Below, in pieces: positions 43,450 to 52,981 of a stretch of DNA of 64,000 nt (positions within the stretch are counted from its first letter, which is position 1; each line of letters begins with the position of its first letter). The stretch spans positions 1 to 64,000 of the forward strand of contig CAZIFQ010000013.1 in the NCBI GenBank assembly GCA_964538375.1, read 5' to 3'. The stretch is from JAUUZQ01 sp964538375 (GTDB lineage Bacteria > Bacteroidota > Bacteroidia > Bacteroidales > GCA-2748055). Below the pieces are notes generated by a model. That model was given only the letters and a program-made list of their open reading frames with translations. It did not search any database and was not told where the DNA came from. A program made the translations under genes and the position numbers.

Positions 43450-43480
43450 TTGGTAAACAAGTACGTTTTATTTACTTTCA
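43450..43480 (+). promoter_or_regulatory. Candidate promoter of purH
   Basis: TTG at 43450-43452, a 20-base spacer, TACTTTC at 43473. A second TAnnTTTG (TAATTTTG, 43389-43396) lies further upstream without a partner. No purine riboswitch-like structure is evident in the leader. Confidence 0.4.
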
Positions 43481-43521
43481 CCCTTTCATTACATAACAGT
43501 GTTTTATAGCAAATATTCTAG

Positions 43522-45045
43522 ATGAGTACTAACAAAAATATCAAATCCGCTTTAGTATCGGTTTTCAATAAAGAAAACCTTGAAAAAATTGTAAAAAAAT
43601 TAAATGAATTAGGTGTTCATATTTATTCTACAGGCGGCACAAAAGACTTCATCGAAAAGCTAAATGTACCGGTATCTACCGTGGAATCCCTTACCTCTTA
43701 CCCTTCCATTCTTGGGGGGCGCGTTAAAACGCTACATCCAAAAGTATTCGGAGGAATTCTCTCCAGAAGAGACAATAGTTCAGATGTTGAAGAACTCGTG
43801 GAATATGACATTCCCGAAATTGACCTGGTAATTGTTGACTTATATCCCTTTGAAGAAACTCTTGCTTCGGGTGCATCGGAAGCTGAAATTATTGAAAAGA
43901 TTGATATTGGCGGTATCTCTCTCATACGAGCTGCTGCAAAAAATTTCAAGGATGTACTGGTTGTATCCTCAAGAAATCAATACGGCGACCTGTTGAACTT
44001 ACTGGAAGAAAAGGGCGGAGAAACTACCATTGAAGATCGTAAAATCTTCGCCGGGGAAGCCTTCAATATTTCATCCCATTATGATTCTGCCATCTTCAAC
44101 TACTTTGATGGAGGAGAAGGGAAAGCCCTTAAAATTAGCATCACAACTGAAAGGACGCTTCGCTATGGAGAGAATCCTCATCAGCAAGGCAAATATTTTG
44201 GGAATTTTGAAGAGATGTTTGAGCAGCTTCACGGAAGAGAGATTTCGTATAATAATTTACTTGATATTGATGCGGCGGTGGGATTAATTAATGACTTTGA
44301 AGACACCACTTTTGCTATTCTGAAACACAACAATGCTTGTGGTATTGCAAGCCGTAACAACCTTACCGAGGCATGGAAAGATGCACTGGCCGGAGATCCA
44401 ATTTCGGCCTTTGGGGGAATTCTTGTTAGCAACAAGCTTATCGATGCTGATACTGCCAGGGAAATGTCAAAGATATTTTTTGAAGTATCCATTGCCCCTG
44501 GATATGACGCAGAAGCGCTTGAAATACTAAAGGTGAAAAAGAACAGGATAATCCTGGTAATGAAAGAGATGAAGCTACAGGATAAAACATACCGTACCGT
44601 GCTTAACGGGGCAATTGTTCAGGACAGGGATGTGAAGGTTGAGACTGCCGATGATCTGAAAGTAGTCACAGATAGCAAACCCCGCGATGACCAGGTTGCC
44701 GATCTGCTATTTGCCAATAAACTGGTTAAACATACAAAGTCGAATGCAATCATCCTGGCTAAAAACCAGCAATTACTTGCTTCCGGTGTCGGACAAACAT
44801 CCAGGGTTGACGCACTCATGCAGGCCATTGATAAAGCAAGACATTTTAAATTTGATCTACAGGATGCGGTGATGGCTTCAGATGCATTTTTTCCATTCCC
44901 AGATAGTGTAGAGATCGCTGATAAGGCAGGTGTGACAGCAGTAGTTCAGCCGGGTGGATCCATTAAGGATCAGGATTCGATCGATTATTGCAACGCACAC
45001 AATATGAGTATGGTAACAACAGGATTCAGACATTTTAAACATTAA
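43522..45045 (+). CDS. purH: Bifunctional AICAR formyltransferase / IMP cyclohydrolase
   Basis: A 507-residue enzyme for the last two steps of purine synthesis. The N-terminal MGS-like cyclohydrolase domain (about 1-130) starts ALVSVFNKENLEKIV and has STGGTKDFI; AICAR transformylase follows with the catalytic KHNNACGIA and PISAFGGILVSN. Full length. mreB begins 14 bases later, suggesting readthrough into the shape operon. Confidence 0.95.
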   Translation: MSTNKNIKSALVSVFNKENLEKIVKKLNELGVHIYSTGGTKDFIEKLNVPVSTVESLTSYPSILGGRVKTLHPKVFGGILSRRDNSSDVEELVEYDIPEIDLVIVDLYPFEETLASGASEAEIIEKIDIGGISLIRAAAKNFKDVLVVSSRNQYGDLLNLLEEKGGETTIEDRKIFAGEAFNISSHYDSAIFNYFDGGEGKALKISITTERTLRYGENPHQQGKYFGNFEEMFEQLHGREISYNNLLDIDAAVGLINDFEDTTFAILKHNNACGIASRNNLTEAWKDALAGDPISAFGGILVSNKLIDADTAREMSKIFFEVSIAPGYDAEALEILKVKKNRIILVMKEMKLQDKTYRTVLNGAIVQDRDVKVETADDLKVVTDSKPRDDQVADLLFANKLVKHTKSNAIILAKNQQLLASGVGQTSRVDALMQAIDKARHFKFDLQDAVMASDAFFPFPDSVEIADKAGVTAVVQPGGSIKDQDSIDYCNAHNMSMVTTGFRHFKH

Positions 45046-45059
45046 TAAAGATATAAGAG

Positions 45060-46079
45060 ATGGGGATTTTTTCGTTTCAGCAGGAACTGGCAATAGATCT
45101 GGGTACAGCTAACACCATTATCATTCATAATGATAAGGTGGTGGTGAATGAACCCTCTATCGTTGCCATAGACACGCACTCAGGTAAACTGATTGCTATT
45201 GGGGAGAGAGCACGACAGATGCATGGGAAAACACATGAGAATATCAAAACAATCAGGCCCCTCAGAGATGGTGTAATTGCAGATTTTCATGCAGCAGAGC
45301 AGATGATCCGCGGGATGATTAAAATGATAAATACAAAGAAGAGACTCTTCACACCTTCATTAAAGATGGTTGTTTGTATACCTTCAGGAAGTACTGAAGT
45401 TGAGATCAGGGCTGTACGTGACTCATCTGAACATGCTGGTGGACGGAATGTAAATATGATTTATGAGCCAATGGCTGCCGCCATAGGAATCGGTTTGGAT
45501 GTTGAAGCACCGGTAGGATGCATGGTTGTAGATATTGGAGGTGGTACAACCGAGATTGCTGTTATAGCACTGGGTGGTATCGTTTGTAATCAATCTATCA
45601 GAATTGCAGGTGATGGTTTTACAGCTGATATTCAAACGTATATGAGGCATCAACACAATATAAAGATTGGAGAAAGAACCGCTGAGGACATTAAAATCCA
45701 GGTTGGATCTTCACTTCCTGAACTTGAGGATCCACCGCAGGATTTTTATGTAAGGGGGCCAAACCTCATGACGGCAATGCCTATTGAAATTCCTATTTCA
45801 TACCAGGAAATTTCTCATTGCCTGGATAAATCAATATCAAAAATCGAAACGGCAATCCTCTCAGTTCTGGAACAAACACCACCTGAACTGTATGCTGATA
45901 TTGTTGAAAAAGGCATCTACCTTGCTGGTGGCGGTGCTTTAATGCGCGGATTGGATAAAAGATTAAGCGAAAAAATATCAATACCATTTCATATTGCAGA
46001 AGATCCGCTTCAGGCTGTAGCCAGGGGTACCGGGATTGCACTAAAGAACGTTGATAAATTTCCGTTCATGATGAAATAG
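45060..46079 (+). CDS. mreB: Rod-shape-determining actin homologue MreB
   Basis: A 339-residue bacterial actin that guides the elongation machinery along the inner membrane. Motifs are DLGTANTIIIHNDKVVVNEP (phosphate 1), VVDIGGGTTEIAVIALGG (phosphate 2) and GIYLAGGGALMRGLDK (adenosine). The N-terminal MGIFSFQQELAIDLG is usual for the family. First gene of mreBCD-mrdA-rodA. Confidence 0.97.
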   Translation: MGIFSFQQELAIDLGTANTIIIHNDKVVVNEPSIVAIDTHSGKLIAIGERARQMHGKTHENIKTIRPLRDGVIADFHAAEQMIRGMIKMINTKKRLFTPSLKMVVCIPSGSTEVEIRAVRDSSEHAGGRNVNMIYEPMAAAIGIGLDVEAPVGCMVVDIGGGTTEIAVIALGGIVCNQSIRIAGDGFTADIQTYMRHQHNIKIGERTAEDIKIQVGSSLPELEDPPQDFYVRGPNLMTAMPIEIPISYQEISHCLDKSISKIETAILSVLEQTPPELYADIVEKGIYLAGGGALMRGLDKRLSEKISIPFHIAEDPLQAVARGTGIALKNVDKFPFMMK

Positions 46080-46086
46080 CTGAACC

Positions 46087-46899
46087 ATGAGAAGTCTGCT
46101 CAGACTACTGAAAAAGTATAGTTATATTCTGGTCTTTCTTCTATTGGAAGTCATAGCAATTCTATTGCTGAGCAATCATAACCATTACCAGCATTCAAGA
46201 ATTCTCAATACCAACAGGGAAATAACCGGATGGATATTTGATAAAGTGGACGGTGCCAGGGAATATCTTTCATTGAAGGAAACAAATGAAATCCTTGTAC
46301 AGGAAAATGCCACACTGCGTAACAAGCTCGCTTCACCTGGCCCCTCGATAGCTAAGCTTTCACCGGAAGAAATTCAGCGATTAAACTACTATTCCCCGGC
46401 AAGAATTGTTCATAGCTCAGTTTATAAGCAGCTTAATTATCTAACCATCAATAAAGGACGAAAACAAGGGGTTACAAGAGATATGGCTGTTATTAGTGAA
46501 CAGGGAATTGTGGGAATCGTGCTGGAATCGTCTCCAAACTTCTCAACAATATTACCTATCATCAACCCTGATTTCCGGCTCAGTGCGAAATTGCAAAAGA
46601 ATAATTTTGCCGGGATATTACAATGGGACGGGAATTCTCCAAATCAAGCCATACTTAATGAAATACCATATCATGTTGACGTCCAGATTGGCGACTCAAT
46701 AGTGACCAGTGGATTTTCAGCAATATTCCCGGAAGGGCTCCATGTTGGAACCATCTCAGATTTCTCATTACAAGAGGGAAACTTTTTTGAAATACGTGTT
46801 CTGTTGGGAACAGACTTTAGCACACTCTTTTATGTAAATGTAATTAAGAATTTCTTGCAGGAAGAGCAACGAGAACTTGAAGAAAAAACAAACGAATGA
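46087..46899 (+). CDS. mreC: Rod-shape-determining protein MreC
   Basis: A 270-residue single-pass protein with a membrane helix at about 13-28, a coiled coil (about 55-85) and the two beta-barrel periplasmic domain (about 95-250; NKGRKQGVTRDMAVISEQGIV split over 120-142). It links MreB to PBP2. Seven bases separate it from mreB, and its end overlaps mreD by four bases. Confidence 0.93.
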   Translation: MRSLLRLLKKYSYILVFLLLEVIAILLLSNHNHYQHSRILNTNREITGWIFDKVDGAREYLSLKETNEILVQENATLRNKLASPGPSIAKLSPEEIQRLNYYSPARIVHSSVYKQLNYLTINKGRKQGVTRDMAVISEQGIVGIVLESSPNFSTILPIINPDFRLSAKLQKNNFAGILQWDGNSPNQAILNEIPYHVDVQIGDSIVTSGFSAIFPEGLHVGTISDFSLQEGNFFEIRVLLGTDFSTLFYVNVIKNFLQEEQRELEEKTNE

Positions 46900-47402
46900 T
46901 TAGGATAGTAGGAAGAAATATAATCAGATTCCTTGTAGTGATCCTTTTCCAGGTATTGGTACTTGATAACATTCAAATGGGTGGATATCTAAATCCGTAT
47001 TTCTATGTGTTGTTCATTATCCTGATGCCTTTTGAAACACCTCGTTGGTTTATGCTGATCACTGCTTTTATACTTGGATTAAGCGTCGACCTATTTACGA
47101 ATACGCTGGGTATGCACGCAGCCGCAACTGTATTTATGGCCTTGTTACGACCCTGGATTCTTAATATTTTTGCACCAAGGGACGGTTATGAACCTGACAC
47201 TTTTCCAAGAATTTTCTTTTATGGTTTCAACTGGTTCTTAAGGTATTCTTTGGTGATGGTATTCTTTCATCACCTGGCTCTGTTCTATATTGAAGTCTTT
47301 CACTTTCAAGATTTTTTAAGTACCTTTCTGCGGGTGATTTTGAGCACATTAGTAACCACCTCAACGATTATTCTTAGTCAATATTTTATCTTCAGGAAAT
47401 AG
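46896..47402 (+). CDS. mreD: Rod-shape-determining protein MreD
   Basis: A 168-residue membrane protein with five to six helices, including FLVVILFQVLVLDNIQM and the ILGLSVDLFTNTLGMHAAAT block conserved in the family. It works with MreC in the elongasome. Identified as much by position as by sequence, as MreD is poorly conserved. Confidence 0.9.
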   Translation: MIRIVGRNIIRFLVVILFQVLVLDNIQMGGYLNPYFYVLFIILMPFETPRWFMLITAFILGLSVDLFTNTLGMHAAATVFMALLRPWILNIFAPRDGYEPDTFPRIFFYGFNWFLRYSLVMVFFHHLALFYIEVFHFQDFLSTFLRVILSTLVTTSTIILSQYFIFRK

Positions 47403-47408
47403 ATAGAG

Positions 47409-49235
47409 ATGAAGCAGTACGATGACCGGAGGTATGTTTTTATTACTGTGATCATCCTGGTGGGATTGGTGTTTATAATCAGACTTTTCTCTCTCCAGGT
47501 GGTTAACAAGTCGTATAAAATTTCTGCGGAAAACAACTCCCAAAGCCATGTCGTTATTTATCCTGCCAGGGGCTTGATCTATGACAGAAATGGTGATCTG
47601 CTGGTTTCCAACCAGGCAGCATATGATATAATGGTTATCCCAAATTCTATCTCAGAATTCGATACAACTGATTTTTGTAATATCCTAAACATCACAAAGG
47701 AAAGTTTAATTAACCGGCTTAACAGGGCAAAGGATTATTCATACAGGATAGGTTCCTTCTTCATGAAACAGGTTAACTATGAAGATGCTGCTGTTCTGCA
47801 AGAAAAGATGTATCAATATCCCGGCTTTTATCTGCAATCAAGAACGCTAAGAACTTACACTAAGCCCATTGCTTCTCATATTCTTGGCTACATTGGGGAG
47901 GTTAACAAACGAGACCTGGAATCGTCAGATTATTATAATATGGGGGACTACCACGGCATCATAGGCATTGAAAAATCTTATGAAGAGGTGCTTCGTGGTC
48001 AGAAAGGACTGAAGATTTTTCTGAAAGATGTACACAACAAAATTATTGGCTCATACGAAGATGGGAAATATGACATTCCTGTCAAGGTTGGAAAAAACAT
48101 GATGATTGCCCTTGATTCTGATCTCCAGGAATATGGAGAAAAACTTATGCAAAACTATGTCGGCAGTGTAGTCGCCATTGAACCGAAAACAGGAGAGATT
48201 CTTTCGATGATTAGTTCTCCTACAGTAGATCCGAATACGCTTGTTGGAAGAAACCTTGGAGAAAGTATCAGCAGGTTATCTGCCGACACACTGAATCCCC
48301 TCTTCAACAGGGCCCTGATGGCACAATACCCTCCCGGATCAACCTTTAAAACAGTCAATGGACTTATTGGATTGCAGGAAAAAGTGATCAAACCATCCAC
48401 CCAATTTGATTGTTATCATGGATATGATTATCGGGGAACTCATGTGGGCTGTCACTATCATGATTCGCCATTAAATCTTATTGAAGCTGTTCAGCAATCC
48501 TGCAACTCATACTTCTGCAACGTATTCAGAAGAATTATGGAAAATCCGGCTTATGAAAACACTGAAGCTGCTTTTGAAAAGTGGAGGGCTCATGTAACTT
48601 CATTTGGATTTGGAAATAAGCTGGGATCTGATTTTCCCAACGAACTAAATGGCAATATTCCTACAGCTGCCTATTATGATAAATACTATACCAGTGGACA
48701 TTGGAATTTTTTAACAATCATCTCACTAGCCATTGGACAGGGCGAATTATTGATCACTCCAATTCAAATGGCCAATATGACTGCCGCCATTGCAAACAAA
48801 GGATACTACTTCACCCCCCACCTTGCAAAGAGTATTGAAGGAGTGGATATGATTGATGCTAAATTTACAACTCCAAATTTCACCACAATAGATTCATCCT
48901 GTTTTAGTCCGATTATCAATGGGATGGAATTGGCGGTGAATGGTTCAAAAGGATCAACTGCACGAATAGCCAGGATGAGTGATATTGTCATATGTGGCAA
49001 AACAGGAACAGCAGAAAATCCCCACGGGGCTGATCACTCAATCTTTTTAGCATTTGCTCCCAAAGATGACCCGCAAATTGCGATTGCTGCCTATGTAGAA
49101 AATGAAGGATTCGGTTCCACGTGGGCGGCACCGATTGCATCCCTGATGATCGAACAATATTTGAAAGGAGAAGTAAAAAGGATATGGCTTGAACAGCATG
49201 TCATGAAAGGAAATACGAAAAAGGAAGATGGTTAG
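47409..49235 (+). CDS. mrdA: Penicillin-binding protein 2 (elongasome transpeptidase)
   Basis: A 608-residue class B PBP. It has an N-terminal anchor (about 10-28), a dimerisation domain beginning VVIYPARGLIYDRNGDLLVS and a transpeptidase domain (about 240-590). The catalytic motifs are SxxK in PPGSTFKTVNG, SxN as SCNS in QQSCNSYF, and KTGT in VICGKTGTAENPHG. It cross-links lateral wall peptidoglycan with RodA. The gene overlaps rodA by eight bases. Confidence 0.95.
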   Translation: MKQYDDRRYVFITVIILVGLVFIIRLFSLQVVNKSYKISAENNSQSHVVIYPARGLIYDRNGDLLVSNQAAYDIMVIPNSISEFDTTDFCNILNITKESLINRLNRAKDYSYRIGSFFMKQVNYEDAAVLQEKMYQYPGFYLQSRTLRTYTKPIASHILGYIGEVNKRDLESSDYYNMGDYHGIIGIEKSYEEVLRGQKGLKIFLKDVHNKIIGSYEDGKYDIPVKVGKNMMIALDSDLQEYGEKLMQNYVGSVVAIEPKTGEILSMISSPTVDPNTLVGRNLGESISRLSADTLNPLFNRALMAQYPPGSTFKTVNGLIGLQEKVIKPSTQFDCYHGYDYRGTHVGCHYHDSPLNLIEAVQQSCNSYFCNVFRRIMENPAYENTEAAFEKWRAHVTSFGFGNKLGSDFPNELNGNIPTAAYYDKYYTSGHWNFLTIISLAIGQGELLITPIQMANMTAAIANKGYYFTPHLAKSIEGVDMIDAKFTTPNFTTIDSSCFSPIINGMELAVNGSKGSTARIARMSDIVICGKTGTAENPHGADHSIFLAFAPKDDPQIAIAAYVENEGFGSTWAAPIASLMIEQYLKGEVKRIWLEQHVMKGNTKKEDG

Positions 49236-50652
49236 ACGAAATAACATATATGGCGATATTGACTGGTTGACTATCCTACTGTGGGTATTGCTTGTTGTTT
49301 TTGGATGGATGAATATCTACTCTGCAAATTTTGTGAACGCGGATGGAACAATATTCGACCTCTCAGAAAGATATGGTAAACAACTTTTATTCATTGGCGT
49401 TTCAATTATTCTGATAGTACTGATATTTATCCTCGATTCAAAATTCTTTGCATTTTTTGCCTATCCCCTCTATGGCATCATTATCCTCTCCCTAATATTG
49501 GTTATATTGATCGGGAAAGAGATTAATGGTGCCAAAAGCTGGCTTGCTTTTGGAGGTTTTTTGTTTCAACCCTCAGAATATGCCAAACCACTAACTGCAT
49601 TAGCGCTGGCCCGTCTACTCACTTCACATGGCTTTCAATTCAAGGGATTTAAATCATACGTACTAACAGGTATCATAATTTTTTTACCGGCTCTTCTGAT
49701 CATGCTTCAACCGGATATGGGATCAACCCTGGTATATTTTGCCTTTTTATTTGTCTTATACAGAGAAGGATTTTCACAAAATATTATGATCCTTGGAGCA
49801 TCACTTATTATATTATTTGTCACCACTCTTCTCGTTGATAAGGTTATAATTCTTGCTGCTCTACTGTTCATTGCTCTTTTAATGTATAGATTTACCTGCA
49901 GATCAAATAAAAAGATGCTCTTGTTTTTCGTCTTCGGAGCTGGCATATTTGGTATTTTATTGGGCATCAATTACCTGGTAAAAACAGAGCATACACTGTT
50001 TAATATATCTCTGCTTACTTTCATTGTCATTACCTTAACAGGTTTGATTCTAGCTGTCAGGGCCAGGAAAGCCGGCTATTATAAGATTCTTGCCGGGATG
50101 ATTATTGCTGTTGTTTTCACGGTATTTGTGGATTACGCCATGAACAATATTCTCAAAGAACATCAGCAACAGAGAATCTATGTTACACTCGGCATGAAGG
50201 ATGACCCCCAGGGTGTTGGATACAATGTTAACCAATCTAAAATAGCCATTGGATCCGGAGGATTTTCAGGGAAAGGGTACCTGCAGGGAACGCAAACGAA
50301 ACTTCACTTTGTTCCAGAACAAAGTACAGATTTTATTTTTTGCACTGTTGGCGAAGAGTGGGGATTTATTGGAACAACACTGGTGATTATTCTGTACATC
50401 GGACTGATCATAAGGTTGGTTCTCCTTGCCGAAAGACAGCGATCGCGATTCAGCAGAATATATGCTTATGGACTTATTTCTGTCATGTCAACCCATTTTG
50501 TAGTGAACATAGGAATGACCATTGGATTGTTTCCCGTAATTGGAATTCCCTTGCCATTTTTCAGCTATGGAGGATCGTCTCTGATCGCTTTTACAAGCTT
50601 CTTATTTATATTCCTGAAACTTGATTCTAACAGGATGGAATTGCTGAGGTAA
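49228..50652 (+). CDS. rodA: SEDS glycosyltransferase RodA
   Basis: A 474-residue polytopic protein that polymerises lipid II for cell elongation. Family blocks are EINGAKSWLAFGGFLFQPSE, MLQPDMGSTLVYF and the catalytic-loop and end region VPEQSTDFIFCTVGEEWGF, with GLFPVIGIPLPFFSYGGSS near the C-terminus. It is about 60-100 residues longer than classical RodA; the extra part (about 185-290) adds charged and hydrophobic segments between helices. Last gene of the shape operon. Confidence 0.95.
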   Translation: MVRRNNIYGDIDWLTILLWVLLVVFGWMNIYSANFVNADGTIFDLSERYGKQLLFIGVSIILIVLIFILDSKFFAFFAYPLYGIIILSLILVILIGKEINGAKSWLAFGGFLFQPSEYAKPLTALALARLLTSHGFQFKGFKSYVLTGIIIFLPALLIMLQPDMGSTLVYFAFLFVLYREGFSQNIMILGASLIILFVTTLLVDKVIILAALLFIALLMYRFTCRSNKKMLLFFVFGAGIFGILLGINYLVKTEHTLFNISLLTFIVITLTGLILAVRARKAGYYKILAGMIIAVVFTVFVDYAMNNILKEHQQQRIYVTLGMKDDPQGVGYNVNQSKIAIGSGGFSGKGYLQGTQTKLHFVPEQSTDFIFCTVGEEWGFIGTTLVIILYIGLIIRLVLLAERQRSRFSRIYAYGLISVMSTHFVVNIGMTIGLFPVIGIPLPFFSYGGSSLIAFTSFLFIFLKLDSNRMELLR

Positions 50653-50749
50653 GAAAAAACTGGAATTTCTCCTTGTATTTTCGTAACTTGCACTTCGCAC
50701 TTCTTCTTAAGAAAATCGTTGAAGATCGAAACACTTGAATTGTTATTCC

Positions 50750-52105
50750 ATGAGTTCCTATAAAGCATATACGACTAGAAATATCAGAAAAATACCACAA
50801 TTATCTGCTTTATCTGAACAGCAATTGCATGAGATTGAGGTTGTTTCTCATGTCTTGCCATTCAAAACAAATAACTATGTAGTTGAAGAATTAATCGATT
50901 GGGAGAATTTTCAGGATGACCCTATGTTTATTCTAAATTTTCCTCAGCGGGAAATGCTTAAAGAAAAAAATTTCAACCATCTCTCTGCACTGATCAAAAA
51001 AAATGCCCCAAAAGATGAGATTGACAATTATGTTAATCATATCAGGTTGAGGATGAATCCACATCCTGCGGGACAAATGGAACACAATGTTCCAAGCATG
51101 AATGGAAACCGGCTGAACGGGATACAGCACAAATACCGGGAAACCTTGCTATTCTTCCCCTCACAGGGACAAACTTGTCATGCATACTGCACCTTTTGTT
51201 TCAGGTGGCCTCAATTCTCCGGAATGGATAATATGAAGTTTGGAATGAAACAAACGAAATTGCTAATTGATTATCTTAAACAAAACAAAGAGATCACAGA
51301 TATTCTATTTACCGGCGGCGATCCAATGGTAATGAAAGCAAGTATCCTGGCGCGCTATGTCAACGCAATTATTCAAGCAGAACTTCCACAGATTAAAACC
51401 ATTCGCATTGGTACAAAATCACTTTCGTTCTGGCCCTACAGGTTTTTAACGGATCCTGACTCAGAAGAGCTACTTGATGTTTTTAGGAGTATTACTGATG
51501 CAGGAATACACCTGGCCATCATGTCACATTTTAATCACTCAAAAGAATTAAGCACACATGCAGTTGCCCGGGCATCGGAAAAGATTCTTCAAACCGGGGC
51601 TCAAATAAGAACCCAATCACCATTACTTCGTCACATAAACAACAGCTCCGAGGCATGGGCTGAGATGTGGCGAAAACAGGTTGACCTGGGAATGATTCCT
51701 TACTACATGTTTATTGCCAGAAATACAGGATCACATGCATATTTTGGGGTCAATCTTAATGAGTCCCTCGAAATTTACAAGAATGCTTACCAAAAAGTTA
51801 GTGGTATATGCAGGACTGCACGCGGGCCAAGTATGTCCTCCGGACCGGGAAAAATTCATATTACAGGCACAGCCACAATAAATGGAGAAAAAGTATATGT
51901 CCTAAATTTCATTCAGGGTCGCGTTCCTGAATGGGTTGGTCAACCTTTCTTTGCGAAATATAATCCTGATGCACTGTGGATAGATGACCTGGAACCTGCA
52001 TTTGGTGAAAAAGAGTTCTTTTATGAAAAAGAATATCAGAAGTTACTCAAAGTAGATAAATTAACGGATCAGTCTATTATGGATGAAGAAGCACAAATCG
52101 CTTAG
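50750..52105 (+). CDS. KamA-like radical SAM protein (lysine 2,3-aminomutase family)
   Basis: A 451-residue protein from ATG 50750; a TTG five codons earlier is less likely. The radical-SAM cluster motif is CHAYCTFCFRWPQF (CxxxCxxC), followed by ITDILFTGGDPMVM and IRIGTKSLSFWPYRF. The region SMSSGPGKIHITGTATING sits where aminomutases bind PLP through Lys. True lysine 2,3-aminomutases have CxxxCxxC followed by R-rich sequence; here it is FRWPQF, and the C-terminal zinc site is not seen. It is probably a paralogue with another, unknown substrate. Confidence 0.8.
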   Translation: MSSYKAYTTRNIRKIPQLSALSEQQLHEIEVVSHVLPFKTNNYVVEELIDWENFQDDPMFILNFPQREMLKEKNFNHLSALIKKNAPKDEIDNYVNHIRLRMNPHPAGQMEHNVPSMNGNRLNGIQHKYRETLLFFPSQGQTCHAYCTFCFRWPQFSGMDNMKFGMKQTKLLIDYLKQNKEITDILFTGGDPMVMKASILARYVNAIIQAELPQIKTIRIGTKSLSFWPYRFLTDPDSEELLDVFRSITDAGIHLAIMSHFNHSKELSTHAVARASEKILQTGAQIRTQSPLLRHINNSSEAWAEMWRKQVDLGMIPYYMFIARNTGSHAYFGVNLNESLEIYKNAYQKVSGICRTARGPSMSSGPGKIHITGTATINGEKVYVLNFIQGRVPEWVGQPFFAKYNPDALWIDDLEPAFGEKEFFYEKEYQKLLKVDKLTDQSIMDEEAQIA

Positions 52106-52719
52106 CAACCATTTTTTCTCGTCATCTGAATTCTAATATCGATTTTATATTTCTCCTCGATAAAATCTATAATATCAGGAAAGAATTCATTAAAATCCTT
52201 CGCAAAAAATTCGTACTCCTTGCGCAATACCTCTATGGCATATGCTGTATGATCAGGCAAGCTTGTATTTGCAGACATGCGATCCAATACAAGTCCGATC
52301 CCATCAATAGTCTGATATGCCATCATCCAATTGTTTTCAAGGAAGGTCGGAAACCAGACTTTTATGCCTGTAGGCAATGATTTATAGTTCTTCTTCAACA
52401 AATCATAGGTATTGTCAACATAATCACCCAGTGGAATATCGCAATAGTTTGACCATAAACTGGCTAGAAAATGGTCATAGAAAATATCAATAATAACACC
52501 TGCATATTTGTGATATTTGTCAACGAGACGACGAGAGCATCTCCTTGTTACAGGATGACTGTCTGTATATGTATCAATATCTCTGTGGATTAGCACTCCC
52601 TTCTTTATCTGTTCGGGTAAATGAATATAATTTCTGCCCTTCACATAGTCACCCATGAAGTTTCCAACAATGATTTCATCATTGCGACCAGATAAATATG
52701 TGTGGGCAAGAAAATTCAT
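52102..52719 (-). CDS. acpH: ACP phosphodiesterase-like protein (DUF479)
   Basis: A 205-residue, all-helical protein of the AcpH/DUF479 family (HD-like), which removes the phosphopantetheine arm from acyl carrier protein. Seen are MNFLAHTYLSGRNDEIIVGN, GDYVKG, the metal-site-like HRDIDTYTDSHPVTRR and IIDIFYDHFLAS. Its end overlaps the convergent radical SAM gene by four bases. Confidence 0.85.
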   Translation of the reverse strand: MNFLAHTYLSGRNDEIIVGNFMGDYVKGRNYIHLPEQIKKGVLIHRDIDTYTDSHPVTRRCSRRLVDKYHKYAGVIIDIFYDHFLASLWSNYCDIPLGDYVDNTYDLLKKNYKSLPTGIKVWFPTFLENNWMMAYQTIDGIGLVLDRMSANTSLPDHTAYAIEVLRKEYEFFAKDFNEFFPDIIDFIEEKYKIDIRIQMTRKNGC

Positions 52720-52796
52720 TTATAAAAATATTGTTTTTAGAATTTCATGAAAAATATTCGAAATTCATTACATCTAATACGCTTTTTCTATCCTAC

Positions 52797-52856
52797 TTGT
52801 TACATGCTGTAATAAAAATTAATCAACATGTAACAATTTATTTAATTTACAGCATC
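52797..52856. promoter_or_regulatory. Nested inverted repeats (TTACA/TGTAA boxes)
   Basis: TTGTTACATG (52797-52806) is a perfect inverted match to CATGTAACAA (52827-52836), and ATGCTGTAA (52804-52812) to TTACAGCAT (52848-52856). CATCTAATA also occurs twice (about 52771 and 52853). It lies between two divergent genes and looks like an operator cluster. Confidence 0.5.
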
Positions 52857-52917
52857 TAATATACTGAATTTATGAGACTTAACACAATGTATTTTTTAAA
52901 ACCTATTAAAGAACATA

Positions 52918-52951
52918 TTTGGTTAACAGAAACTATAATCCCTTAAATTTG
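52918..52951 (+). promoter_or_regulatory. Promoter of the cPGS-like gene
   Basis: TTTG at 52918-52921 and TAAATTTG at 52944-52951, a perfect -7 box with a spacer of 22 bases, slightly long. Leader to ATG 52982 about 25 bases. Confidence 0.55.
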
Positions 52952-52981
52952 TGTCTCTGTATAACAATAAAACTATCAAAT

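Noticed and set aside
43397..43521. Purine riboswitch in the purH leader
   Set aside because: I could not form the three-way junction or find the conserved core bases of a purine or PRPP riboswitch; the leader is AT-rich and unstructured to the eye.
52919..52981. Longer N-terminus of the cPGS-like protein
   Set aside because: The extra 21 codons overlap the promoter's -7 element, and the family starts at MSQEKIIIIG.
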